From positions 8,611,501 through 8,675,500 of the forward strand of contig NC_090288.1 of NCBI RefSeq assembly GCF_037392515.1: a DNA stretch of 64,000 nt. Direction: 5' to 3'. The position numbers were made by a program, and so were the translations under genes. How positions within the stretch are numbered: the stretch's first letter is position 1; each line of letters begins with the position of its first letter. The notes under the pieces were generated by a model. It saw only the letters and a program-made list of their open reading frames with translations, did not search any database and was not told where the DNA came from. This document shows, one piece after another, positions 12,156-21,609 of this stretch. Origin of the DNA: Haliotis asinina. Its lineage: Eukaryota > Mollusca > Gastropoda > Lepetellida > Haliotidae.

Positions 12156-12794
12156 GTGAGAAATATTAGAATAGGCGCACCTTCAATCGATACCTGGTTA
12201 GATTTGTACCTGTTTGACAATACCCTGATCACCCGATATCGTATCAATGTGGCTACGTATCGTCTGATCTGCACTGGACTGTCTAGTCCAGACTCGATTA
12301 TTTACGGGTCTCTCTCGTCGCGGGTACTACAGATAAGTACTCCAGGTAAAATATCAAAATTTGCACTGCACCTCTCCTTTAGACACTCCTCAAATCTTGG
12401 CTTGTACAAGACGAAAAGGAACAACTATGTAAATGTCGACCTGCACCAATTTTAAATGATATGAATTTCAGTCAATAAATGACAATAAAACTAAACAAAG
12501 AACCGTAAAACGATATCTTTTTACACGACACAGTGCATAACCGGGCTATTGCTCGCCACTAAAGGGTACAGATTCTATCTATCTAAAAGGTGAAAGGCTC
12601 AGAGTTAACTATACACCCTGCACATACGTAACTGACGTACAACGTCATACGTGGAGAGACTTGATCGCGGTGGTACGTAATTCTGACGCCATTCTAATTT
12701 TTACTTCTACAGTATCTTCTAATGTTTGTTTCGGGAGACGGGAGGCATTGACTTCCCTTGGCGGGTGTTTTGGGTCTACACCAGTTTTGATCTG

Positions 12795-13375
12795 TATCGC
12801 ATATCTGCCAAGTTTTAATGAAAGATATTAAAAAGTTTTCGCGTTGTGCTCCTGAAACGAAGCCAATCCCTCACTTTTGAGACTAAGCCCAAATCTGTAA
12901 ATAGTGAAAGGCACCACTTTGCCACACATATCAACCAAGATTTGCTGAAAGATATTAAGAAGTTTTCACGTGAGTTGGGCTCCGGAAACGAAACACACCT
13001 GTCACTTTAAGATAGGTCCGAAACATTTCCATGGAAACCGAGAAAATGATAAATCACAAAAACCTGTAAATACGAAAAAGGCCCCACTTTAGTTTCTGAC
13101 TGATATATCTACCAAGTGTAGCAGAAACATATGGATCGTGTTTAAGTTATGCTCCGGAAACGAAGCTGACCCTTCAAATTAGACTAAGACCAAAACCTTT
13201 CCATGGAAACCAAAAAAAATGTAAATGATAGGAAAAGGCACAACCTTAGGTTCAGTTCGTTATATTTACCAATTTTGGTCTAAAAATATCGAACGGTTTT
13301 TGAGTTATGCTCCGGAAACAAAATCATTACGAACGGAGAGACAGACAGACGAGGCATCGACTATATTCCCCCACA
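12795..13375. repeat. Interspersed repeat with ~130-170-bp monomers (marker gctccggaaacga)
   Basis: The marker gctcc(t/g)gaaacga occurs at 12848, 12979, 13151 and 13309, each preceded by a gatattaagaagtttt-like phrase and followed by an acctttccatggaaacc-like phrase. It ends in a gagagacagacagacgagg run. Related copies are at 44690-45215 and 48405-48830. No coding capacity. I recall this style of repeat from several mollusc genomes but cannot name its class. Confidence 0.7.
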
Positions 13376-13710
13376 TTACATATGATATATACAGTATTGA
13401 ATCTAATAGGAGGAAAAATGAAGTCTGATAATAAACTTTTTCAATATACTGACCTGACGACGACGGGATCTGCTTGGCTACGTGGTTTAGCTTCTCTTCA
13501 CTGTCAATAACAGCCAGATATTCGCCTCTTGACATACAGACAGCAAGACCACCATTGTACATCTTTTGGTTAGTATGAAGGTGGTAGCAGAAGTTAAGGA
13601 GGCGTTTATGGACGTAGCTGGATGGACAGTCACCTGGGACGGACATGGAGAGGTCATTGTGTACAGAAACTTAAACATCTGCGCAACTCTACAGTATTGT
13701 GAACCATTAC

Positions 13711-13800
13711 AGTGAGTGGGGTTTCACGCTGCCTTTAGCAATATTCCAGCAATATCACGACGGGGACACAAGACATTGGCATCACACACTGTATCTGACA
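13711..13800 (+). mobile_element. Family B SINE, partial
   Basis: Contains tttagcaatattccagcaat and atcacgacggggacacaag, then degrades. It sits next to the oppositely oriented copy at 13895-13975. Confidence 0.6.
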
Positions 13801-13894
13801 TGATGGGCCTCTTTTGAATGAAACAATGAGTGGCATTTGTAGGTATAAATACTGAATGCACGCGGGTTAACCTAGTATTTCAATCATTCGTTCG

Positions 13895-13975
13895 TCGCCC
13901 ATTTCTGGTGACATTGCAGAAACATTGTTAAAAGCGGCGTAAAGTCATACTCATGTCTAAATGTTAACACAGGTG
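13895..13975 (-). mobile_element. Family B SINE, partial, orthologous to 1563-1705
   Basis: On the minus strand it reads acatgagtatgactttacgc, cgcttttaacaatgtttctg and caccagaaatgggcg, matching the copy at the mirror position of lectin copy 1. Confidence 0.65.
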
Positions 13976-14059
13976 CAACCTGTTGGTTGAAACGTGTGTT
14001 CCCTACGTGGCTACAGTGTACAGGCCTTTTCCTAGTTTATCTTGCTGGATTATTTTATG

Positions 14060-15205
14060 TTTTACAGATTAAGATAAAAGGCGAGGGCCCTCGTCCCCCG
14101 CCCCCTATACACAGCCCAGACAGCGAATGGGACTTCTCCCAGGAAACACTGCCTAGTCGAACACACCAAGAACGTTCCGGATGATATGAAGACTCCCCGA
14201 CACTGCAGCCTTCTGCATTACCCAGATTGTCAAAAGGGCTGTGCTCCCGGTGGAGAACCCGGTCAATCTCCTGATCTGCGCCAACTGATCAGGAGGTACC
14301 AAACCAAGGGCACCGAGAACAATGGGGAGCCTGACGACAGTGTACTTGGGATGCAAACAAGACATTTCAAAGGCGAGGTCCGCATATTTATCGTGGTTTT
14401 CATGAATCTTGCCAATCACGTTGCTGTCAAAAGGGACGGAAAATTCAATGATATAAATAAATTCATTGGCTTTATCAAAAGGACAAGATCAGGTTTGTTG
14501 GCATGAATTTTTCTCAGGCTGTACATGAGCCTGTTCCAGAAAAGTTTAAACACATCATTTTCCAGGACGCCCTGGTCATGTATAGGGGCGTATCATGGAT
14601 GGACCTTGGGGTCAAAGCCACAACGGTAGTAAAAGCTGCGAGTCATGCCATCCTGTCTTTTAAGATGTGCTTTTTTTGCCACGGAAGGGCACCCACTGAC
14701 AAGGTGTTGGACAGTCTCTGTAAATTCATTGCACAATCTACATTTAAGGTTAACCTTTTGATTAAGAATCACATTCTGGCAATTGCGAGTGGGAAGTAAC
14801 CGGTCCTGAGCAGCAAAAAAGGAAGCCCTCAGTTTCACATTTGAGACCAGCTGACTTCATCCAGGCGAAGGGGTCGGTTAGATTGCTGTTCTGTTCCACA
14901 CACTGCATATACAAACGATGCAATGGCTTCTCAGACCGCTTCTCCACAAAAGACCGACTCTGGGCAGACTTGGTGAAATACTTCACCTGGCTTACTCCCA
15001 TCGCTGTACCGTCCAGCAGTACATCGCCATCAACAAAATCAACCTCAATTTTCAGATTGTGTCCCACAACCTTGGCACGATTAAAATAGCTGTGGAATTC
15101 CTTGCTTTCATCGTGAGTCTTGACATGCATCACCAGAGGATCATTCGACAAATAAATATGTGCAAAAGTACACAATAAAATTCTGTCGCGACGAGCCTCT
15201 CTAGA
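14060..15205 (-). mobile_element. 5'-truncated LINE, restriction-like-endonuclease type
   Basis: On the minus strand the pieces in order are a region ending LDGTAMGVSQVKYFTKSAQS then LHRLYMQCVEQNSNLTDPFA and W; a zinc-like motif CRLCNEFTETVQHLVSGCP (C-x2-C-x8-H-x4-C); a FSVPFDSNVIGKIHENHDKY region; and PIVLGALGLVPPD followed by a TALLTIW end. This order matches the C-terminal half of non-LTR elements that carry a C-terminal restriction-like endonuclease (R2/R4/NeSL type) rather than an N-terminal APE. Frame shifts separate the pieces. Comparison with intron 1 of lectin copy 1 shows flanking intron sequence on both sides (tggtagtcta before, ataatccagcaagat after), so it inserted after the duplication. 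Confidence 0.7.
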
Positions 15206-15231
15206 CTACCAGCTGTTCATTCTGTGGAAGT

Positions 15232-15392
15232 ACCGGTGGCTGAGCGGGTCAGGCGGCTGACTTTGTGTGCTGGTGATTAGGTCCCAGAAGCTTAGGGTTC
15301 GGGTTCGAATCCCTGATCGGACGCAACCAAAAAAGTACTAGAATTTGTACTTTAGTAAGAAATTGTAATCCCAAATATGACATATATTACTG
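15232..15392 (+). mobile_element. Family T SINE, intron 1 of lectin copy 2
   Basis: Best-preserved head of this family: ccggtggctgagcgggtcag (A box region), gggttcgaatccctgatc (B box), aagtactagaatttgtac, ttgtaatcccaaatatgaca. Positional counterpart of the copy at 1250-1400. Not counted as a tRNA gene because it has no CCA-type acceptor stem pairing and continues into the SINE body. Confidence 0.8.
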
Positions 15393-16780
15393 GAATATTG
15401 TTAAATGAGAAAACAAATCTGCTCCATCACAGGAATATAACGATTAACCCTTGGACACAGCAGCATTGCTTAGACACTGGAATCGGTGTATTTCTGCATA
15501 TCCCATAAATACCATATATGCTCACCCGTTCCGACGATGGAGTAGAATGTACCCGTCTCTTCTTCTCCGTCTTGCGGCGACAGAAACAACACGTCATGGA
15601 GTTGACACCGTCGTTGTTGCCGTCTGTAGAAAACAGACACACAAGCCTCATTCTGCAGACAAAGAACAACGCATCGGCTGTCAGTGTGTCTGAAACTTCA
15701 GTTAATATATTGATGTTGATCAAAATGTCTGACATGTTTTTTACCCCATACGGATCTAACGTGAGCTGATGTGTAGGTCGCCGTTAAAAGGATCATCAGC
15801 GTCATCAGCATCTTCATCGTCCTCATCAACTGCACAAATCTCTGTGCTTTGACAACCAGATGAGACTAACTTGAATTTCGCTTATTAATCTAATGAAATA
15901 GAGATGGGTACCTATTGGAGAGTTGTGAGTAGGTGTGTATAGTGACTTGTGCTTTCCATTGTCAGATTATCACGGCTGTCCCTGTGAGAAACGATTAATT
16001 ACCTACCGCATATATAGCATGGATGCCATGAAACAGGATCGTGTGCTCTGATGACAGGTGCCACCACCGGATGACAATAAACAGATGCACCGTGGAACCC
16101 GCCACAGAATGGTCATGGAAACATACAACATCGATGCCAGAGAATAAACAAATCCTGTTAGGCAAAGTAAGTGATCTAGTGATCATCACTATATATATTA
16201 ATCAGATCACTGTTTCTCAGTTGGTTTACACACCAACAACAGGGCCCTTTCGAATAACGTTGTCAACGCGGGATTTCTGCTATTGTCAGTTCAGTCAGTA
16301 GTTGGGAGATAAAAATAAGGGAGCGTTGTGGGGTTTAAAGGGTACAAAACACGCGTTGGCCGCTGTTGAAAGAAACCCTGTTCTGAAGCAGGATGTGAAA
16401 TTGTAAAGGCTCAGAACGGGGCGATGATTACTTGTGGAAACATTCAATTTTGCTGCTATTAACGGGAACAAAACGTGACAACTAGGTAAGTGAAATTAAA
16501 ACACAAGAACCTTGCAAATTATGAGAGCCAAAACTAGCGAAATGCAGACGTATCGCGCAAGTGCATGAACGTCAAGAACGATTTAATTTATTTTTGAACC
16601 GAAAGTGGTGTACAAGATCTGTTGAATGTGATACACGATACCAGATATCAGTGACATTTTAAGAACAAGGCTAAAAAAACTACATTTTTGTTTGTTGTAT
16701 AAGCCTCACTCAGCAACATTCCCGCTACATGGCGGTAAAATGCAGCACTTTTATGTATTCTTCTCGCGATTAATGTACCT

Positions 16781-16888
16781 GGGCCTAGATTTTCGAAGCT
16801 CTCTGGGCGCTAAGGTAATCGTAAGTGCCATACATTAGAATTAACTGAGGACTATTATAGCGCTAAGAGAGCTTCTAAATCTAGGCCC
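16781..16888. mobile_element. MITE-like element with ~35-bp terminal inverted repeats
   Basis: The left end reads gggcctagattttcgaagct ctctgggcgct; the right end, reverse complemented, reads gggcctagatttagaagctc tcttagcgct. The arms pair over about 35 bp with a ~35-bp loop region. 108 bp in all, non-coding. No clear target-site duplication. Confidence 0.7.
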
Positions 16889-17451
16889 GGGATGTTAAAA
16901 GAAATAAACTTTAAAGCCTGAAAGTGTGAGAACCAGAACTGGAACCATGTGATGTAAACAATACACCACGAAATAAATAACAATGTCAAACCTCGTACAG
17001 CTGTAAATTAGGTCCGAGATGGCCGGGAGATTGTCTTATGAACCTTTAAGCGAAAAATATATTGCATCGCTTGACACTTGTAAAATTAGTTCCTTTTTCT
17101 CTCTTTTCTCTGTCAAACAATGATACTAGTAAGAATGAGGGTGAATACTATGCAGGCATTGCAGTTAAATACATAAGATCGTGAACAGGAGAACTCGGTA
17201 ATCATACATGAAAGTCATTTTACAAATGTTTTTTTGGTAAAATTGATAACATACACGTCTGGGTAATTTTATAGACCTACTTCTATCTTCAACTGAAAAT
17301 ATTTCTCAATACAGTTTGGGTAGCAAGTATTATTTGGCTATTCCACTGTTCTCCAAAAGTCATCCATGATTATACGTATTTATGGAATAATCACTCACTC
17401 ACAATAAAATATACCAGTTCATTTCCATAATTTGTATTTAAATTATCAACC

Positions 17452-17512
17452 CCCCAAGAAAAAAAAACCAAAACAAAACAAAACAAAAAAACAACAAAAA
17501 ACCAAAAAACAA
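17452..17512 (+). repeat. A/C-rich tract
   Basis: Short relative of the A/C-only blocks (aaaaccaaaacaaaacaaaa). It lies just before a LINE scrap. Confidence 0.8.
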
Positions 17513-17599
17513 CTGATACAATTCTTAAATATTTCTTGTTTTGTGAAACGATGATAAATATAATACACTAAGGTAAGACATTCATGTAGTTGTTGAAAT

Positions 17600-17880
17600 G
17601 CTTGATCTTTGTCGAGTCAATTTATCTGAAAGTAAAGTTTGCCTTTGTGGTGATCTGGTGGAAGATGCCAATCATTTATTTTTGTAATATCCAAAGTATA
17701 TCAACTGCAGGTTTGGTTTGATACAAGGCTTTGAAATCCTAAATCTTAGATATTAACACAATTCTGTGCGGCAGCCTTTTTTCTGCCCAAAACTACATAA
17801 ATGAAAATATTTGTAATCAAATCCATAAATTCATTGTGCAAAGTAGGCGTTTCGAATTTTCAGTTAATGTGCAATACGTG
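17600..17880 (+). mobile_element. LINE 3' coding scrap
   Basis: The plus strand encodes ESKVCLCGDLVEDANHLFL, a C-x-C-x7-H zinc-like motif typical of the region after LINE reverse transcriptase, then interrupted frames (NCRFGLIQGFEILNLRY). Too short to place in a clade. Confidence 0.5.
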
Positions 17881-18954
17881 TACGTCTGGCCTCTGTTCAT
17901 TGTGTAGTACATTCATTTTCTCATGTAATTGTCGGAAGCGGGTTTTAATAAGTTGATTACCTTGCACCCAGTCCCTTTCAATACTGAATAAAATATGTTC
18001 AAACAGAAAAACGATGAAACCTGCATAGTTGTGACAGCACCGTGAGGCAACTCGGTAATGTAAACATTGTATTTCGGAATGACCTTGAATCGCTCGGGTC
18101 GCGATGGCAGCCGGCGGTTGTCAAACAGAAAATATATCCCTTGGGACTTGTGGTGACTAAGGTGTATACTTGAATAATTACGAACCTGGGGTATTTACAG
18201 GGAATGAAATCTGTGGAATTCAGACGTAATCCGTGTGTCGACGAGGTTTAAATATCGGTAATCTGCGAACACATACTGAAAGAGCTAACCAAGTGTTAAT
18301 AACAACGAATCAAAGACGTGATTGTTCGTGATGTGGTACAAGAGTACATGGACTGTTTCTTACAGAGTGGATATATTTGGCATTTGCCAATTATTTGGTG
18401 TGATGTAGTGTTTACCAACTAATCGACTACTGAATACGTGAATTCCTAATTTCGGACGTTACTTCATTTCTGTATATATGTCCATCATCCCCACCACCCC
18501 ATCTTTTCAAGGCCCCTCCCTTTCACTTCCGTGACCATCGCTTGCTTGATAACCGTTTTAGCATGTACACTTAGACATATCAGGGAAATCGCATAGCAAC
18601 AAGACGGTGTCTTTTCCTCGAGAATCTCGATATTAAGTTACTGCTGTATTGTTTTCATCGTTAACTGCCTATTTCCAATCAAACTGTACATTTATGAAGA
18701 CATAAGGTGTAGCTGTCCAAAACGTGCCGATTTCGGTTTAATACTCTACAGTCTATTTTAGTATTATCGGGCGGTCCGGTCAGGCCCGATTTTTCTTGGC
18801 CAGACGTTTAGGCCACCTAGGCGTCCTTGGAAATAAGGAGTTTTGTTGTAATGTTTTTGTTAATAACAGAAATGTTAATTGAACGCCGTACAGTCAGAAT
18901 ATCCCGAACAATGAGGGAATACGAAAATAGTTTTAATGTAATCCGAAGCGGGTG

Positions 18955-19240
18955 ACAACAAATACACAACAAACAACAAACAAATACACAGCTGGCGGTG
19001 TTGGGTATAGTGACCTCTTTACTGGTTGTGATGTAAAACAAACACACAACAAACACACAAACAAACACACAACAAACACACACAGCAAACAAACAGCCAC
19101 ACAACAAACAACAAACATACAACAAACAACAGACACACAACAAACAAACACACGACAAACAAACACACAACAAACAAACACACAACTGGTGCTGTTGAGT
19201 ATAGTGACCTCTTTACTGGTTGTGATGTAATCTCTGGTGA
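18955..19240. repeat. ACACAACAA-type array with a duplicated flank
   Basis: Runs of acaaacacacaac fill 19038-19185. A 40-bp phrase (gtatagtgacctctttactg gttgtgatgtaa) occurs on both sides, at about 19005 and 19199, so array and flank were duplicated together. Cys/Val-rich frames on the minus strand are artefacts. Confidence 0.8.
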
Positions 19241-20240
19241 TATCTTCCTTCCCACTTTAGTCTAACGTTGATCATTTAGTGCGTTTCACAGCATTTGTCA
19301 AAAAACCTTTATCGACAAACAACGTGTATATCTTTTTTTTTATTTTGAGAATGCATGCGACACTACTTGGACAAAAAAGTTAAGTTATAAAGATCCAGAG
19401 GTCCCTAAAAGAAATATTGTATTATAAAGCTGTAAATATTTCAATTAATGGGTGAGTGAGTTTAGATTTACGCCGCACTAGTGTTAGATGTTTATGCTGT
19501 TTTAAAGCACATTCATCCAGTAATAAAAACGTACTACAATTTGAAGTATTTAGTACTGTCATGCTTATCATCATGACTTATGCTTATGTGAGTAAAGGCA
19601 TTTTTAAGTATATGACATTTGGTGCGGAACTGGAATTGGTGAGTTCTGCTTGATGTGCTCGGAAAGTTGGCCGTGCAATCTGGCCAGAAATTGTGTAATA
19701 TTGTACCAGACTGTACCCATGTGTTCATGGAATGGCTGTTGATAGTCTGGATAATTCTATAAGATTATTATAGAATCCATCGTAAAACATTTGGTTTTAT
19801 ATACCATTCAGCATATGTGCAAATAGTGTTTTAGGAACTGTTTCCCAGTACAGGCAACTGGAACCAGGAGGGCACCTGTGAGAAATTCCTCACAGCACAA
19901 CTCTCTCTTCTCTACCCGCAGCATAACCGTGAGGTTTGGCCCACAGAGGTTTGGGATGTCAAGAACGAAGGGAGGTCACTCTCTTTGAAGATCTGCCTTG
20001 GATAATCCCCTAAACGCAGATGTAACGAAAATTTAGTATTGGTATTAGTATCACTACCACTGTGATCTGAAATAGGGTTAACATATGCACTAGATCTAAA
20101 GCTTAAATCAAGTCAAGGAACTTGGTAAAAAGAGATTTTTGGGGCAACTAGAATTGCAAGCATAATTTGCTATGTTTTGAATGAAGAGGGGGATATAAGG
20201 ATTTTGTAATAGGCACCAGAGAAACAATGTTACAAAAAGA
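19241..20240. other. Gene-free interval
   Basis: A fragment of the family A head (gtgagtgagtttagatttac) lies at 19450-19485. Nothing else is recognised. Confidence 0.5.
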
Positions 20241-20520
20241 ATGAGTGAGTGAGTGAGTTTAGTTTTACACCACGCTCAGCAATATTCCAGCTATATGGCG
20301 GCGGTCTTTAAATAATCGCGTCTGCACCAGACAATCCAGTGACCAACAACATGAGCATCGATCTGCGCAATTGGGAACCGATGACATGTGTCAACCAAGT
20401 CAGTGAGTCTGACCACTCGATCCCGTTAGTCGCCTCTTACGACAAGCATAGTCGCCTCTTATGGCAAGCATGGGTTGCTGAACACCTATTCTACCCCGGG
20501 ACCTTCTCGGGTCAAATTCA
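20241..20520 (+). mobile_element. Family A SINE, complete copy
   Basis: One of the fullest copies: GAGT repeats at 20243, then all family phrases through gtcgcctcttatggcaagca, tgggttgctgaacacctatt and ctaccccgggaccttctcgg. About 275 bp; a good reference for the family. Confidence 0.85.
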
Positions 20521-21609
20521 TAAGAAATGATCCAATGATTTTGCACTTCAAGTTCACTAAGCACCGCCCTCTCCTTTGGCATTGGGATCCCCTGACTTCC
20601 GAACCATAAGCCAAAATTGGCAGCACTTTAACATAAAACAGTATGGAAGCAGACATCGGTAGACAGACCCGAACATTTACCTAATCTGGACAGAAGTATC
20701 TGAACTACCATCCGTATTTGGTGAGCTGAAATCTTTTGCCTTAAGAACCAAGAACCGGAAGAGGACAATTAAACACCAAGAACTTGTAATTTGACACTGT
20801 TTCAATAACATTTTCCCCCAATTTGAAACGTTTCGTGATATTTGTTAATTGTTAGTTTCACAATATGCGAAATAGCTTGAACTGTTTTCTTCCATGAAAG
20901 GTAATCTCCAGTGTTACAACTGCATTCGATAACTTGGTGTCAACATCTACCCAAGGTATGCTGTAAATTGACAGTCTTCAGTCAGAAATGGTGGGATATC
21001 ACAAGATACCAAGACAAGAATGGTTATGCTCATTGTATGTTTTATCTCAAAAGTTGAAGGTGAATTCCACTTTTGTTTACCGTGCCCATTTTATTCAGGC
21101 TCGCTGATAGTGGACCGCCATCTATTATTTACAGATCGCCTCCATGGGCTGGGAAATTGTTGAGCGCGGCGTTAAACAATAAACAAACATCGTAAATTTA
21201 CTGAAAAATGTCAGCTGTTGAACCCCAGTCACATAAGTGCGTTAGTTATTTTCACAAGAAGACAAACGTTGGTTGTATTTCACATTGATTGGTTGGGCTG
21301 ATCCATGCCTGTCCTTTATGTAATACTGCTTTACATTACCACTGGACATTAGACCTAAATCCCGGCTATTTGCCTGTTCCTACGACCCGCCACCATCTAC
21401 GACTTACTTTGACGGATTCAAAATGCTTTCGTAGATGCAGTTGGAACGGGTTTGCTTATGATGTCATGGACAATTCATTGTGACGTAACACTGATACTGG
21501 GTCTCTGGAAACAAACTAGACAACACAGGGTATCCTGTTACTTCCGAATACGTCCCAGCGTGTAAATAAATCAAGACCAGGCAATCCAGTGACTGAAACC
21601 ATGTGCATG
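20521..21609. other. Gene-free interval downstream of lectin copy 3
   Basis: A family A tail on the minus strand lies at 21104-21182 (ccgccatctattatttacag, gttgagcgcggcgttaaac). No gene is seen. Confidence 0.5.
21104..21182 (-). mobile_element. Family A SINE tail
   Basis: Only the 3' third is kept, ending gcgcggcgttaaacaataaa with a caaac tail in place of CTCA repeats. Confidence 0.6.

Larger units (their letters stand above)
11362..15817 (-). pseudogene. Perlucin-like C-type lectin, copy 2, exon 1 damaged
   Basis: Exons on the minus strand are 15526..15817, 13454..13633 and 11362..11606. Exons 2 and 3 are open and splice in phase 1 as in copy 1 (GDCPSSYVHKRLLNFCY; SYYIDGSDAAEDGQWVFHDG; WAPGYP; CYMCE). 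Exon 1 keeps the signal peptide (MKMLMTLMILLTATYTSA) and the donor site. Relative to copy 1 it has lost 2 nt just before MSDIL and 4 nt about 60 nt further on. The two losses sum to 6 nt, but between them the frame meets a TGA, so the full protein cannot be read from the normal ATG. Either a pseudogene, an allele-level defect, or a sequencing error. It lacks the inner CTLD disulfide pattern, like copy 1. Confidence 0.75.
10855..15875 (-). repeat. Right arm of the large inverted duplication
   Basis: Mirror of 745-3515, longer because of later insertions: a LINE at about 14060-15205 in intron 1, and a family A SINE plus the 'gctccggaaacga' repeat in intron 2. The 3' flank at 10880-11330 matches 3060-3500 in reverse order (for example ggtcggaattgtacaactga). 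Confidence 0.75.
15876..18954. other. Gene-free interval upstream of lectin copy 2
   Basis: No supported gene. Contents seen: a small family A tail fragment (16700-16742), a MITE (16781-16888), an A/C-rich tract (17452-17512) and a LINE scrap (17600-17880). Around 16165-16210 lies an AT-rich palindromic stretch (tgatctagtgatcatcac). Confidence 0.6.

Noticed and set aside
15232-15330. Possible tRNA-Leu gene
   Set aside because: Good A and B boxes but the sequence continues into the family T SINE body and the acceptor stem does not pair; the same holds for the heads at 30318, 35912, 37448, 33985 and 63415.
18817-19255. Cys-rich minus-strand frames of 78-122 aa
   Set aside because: Complement of the ACACAACAA array.
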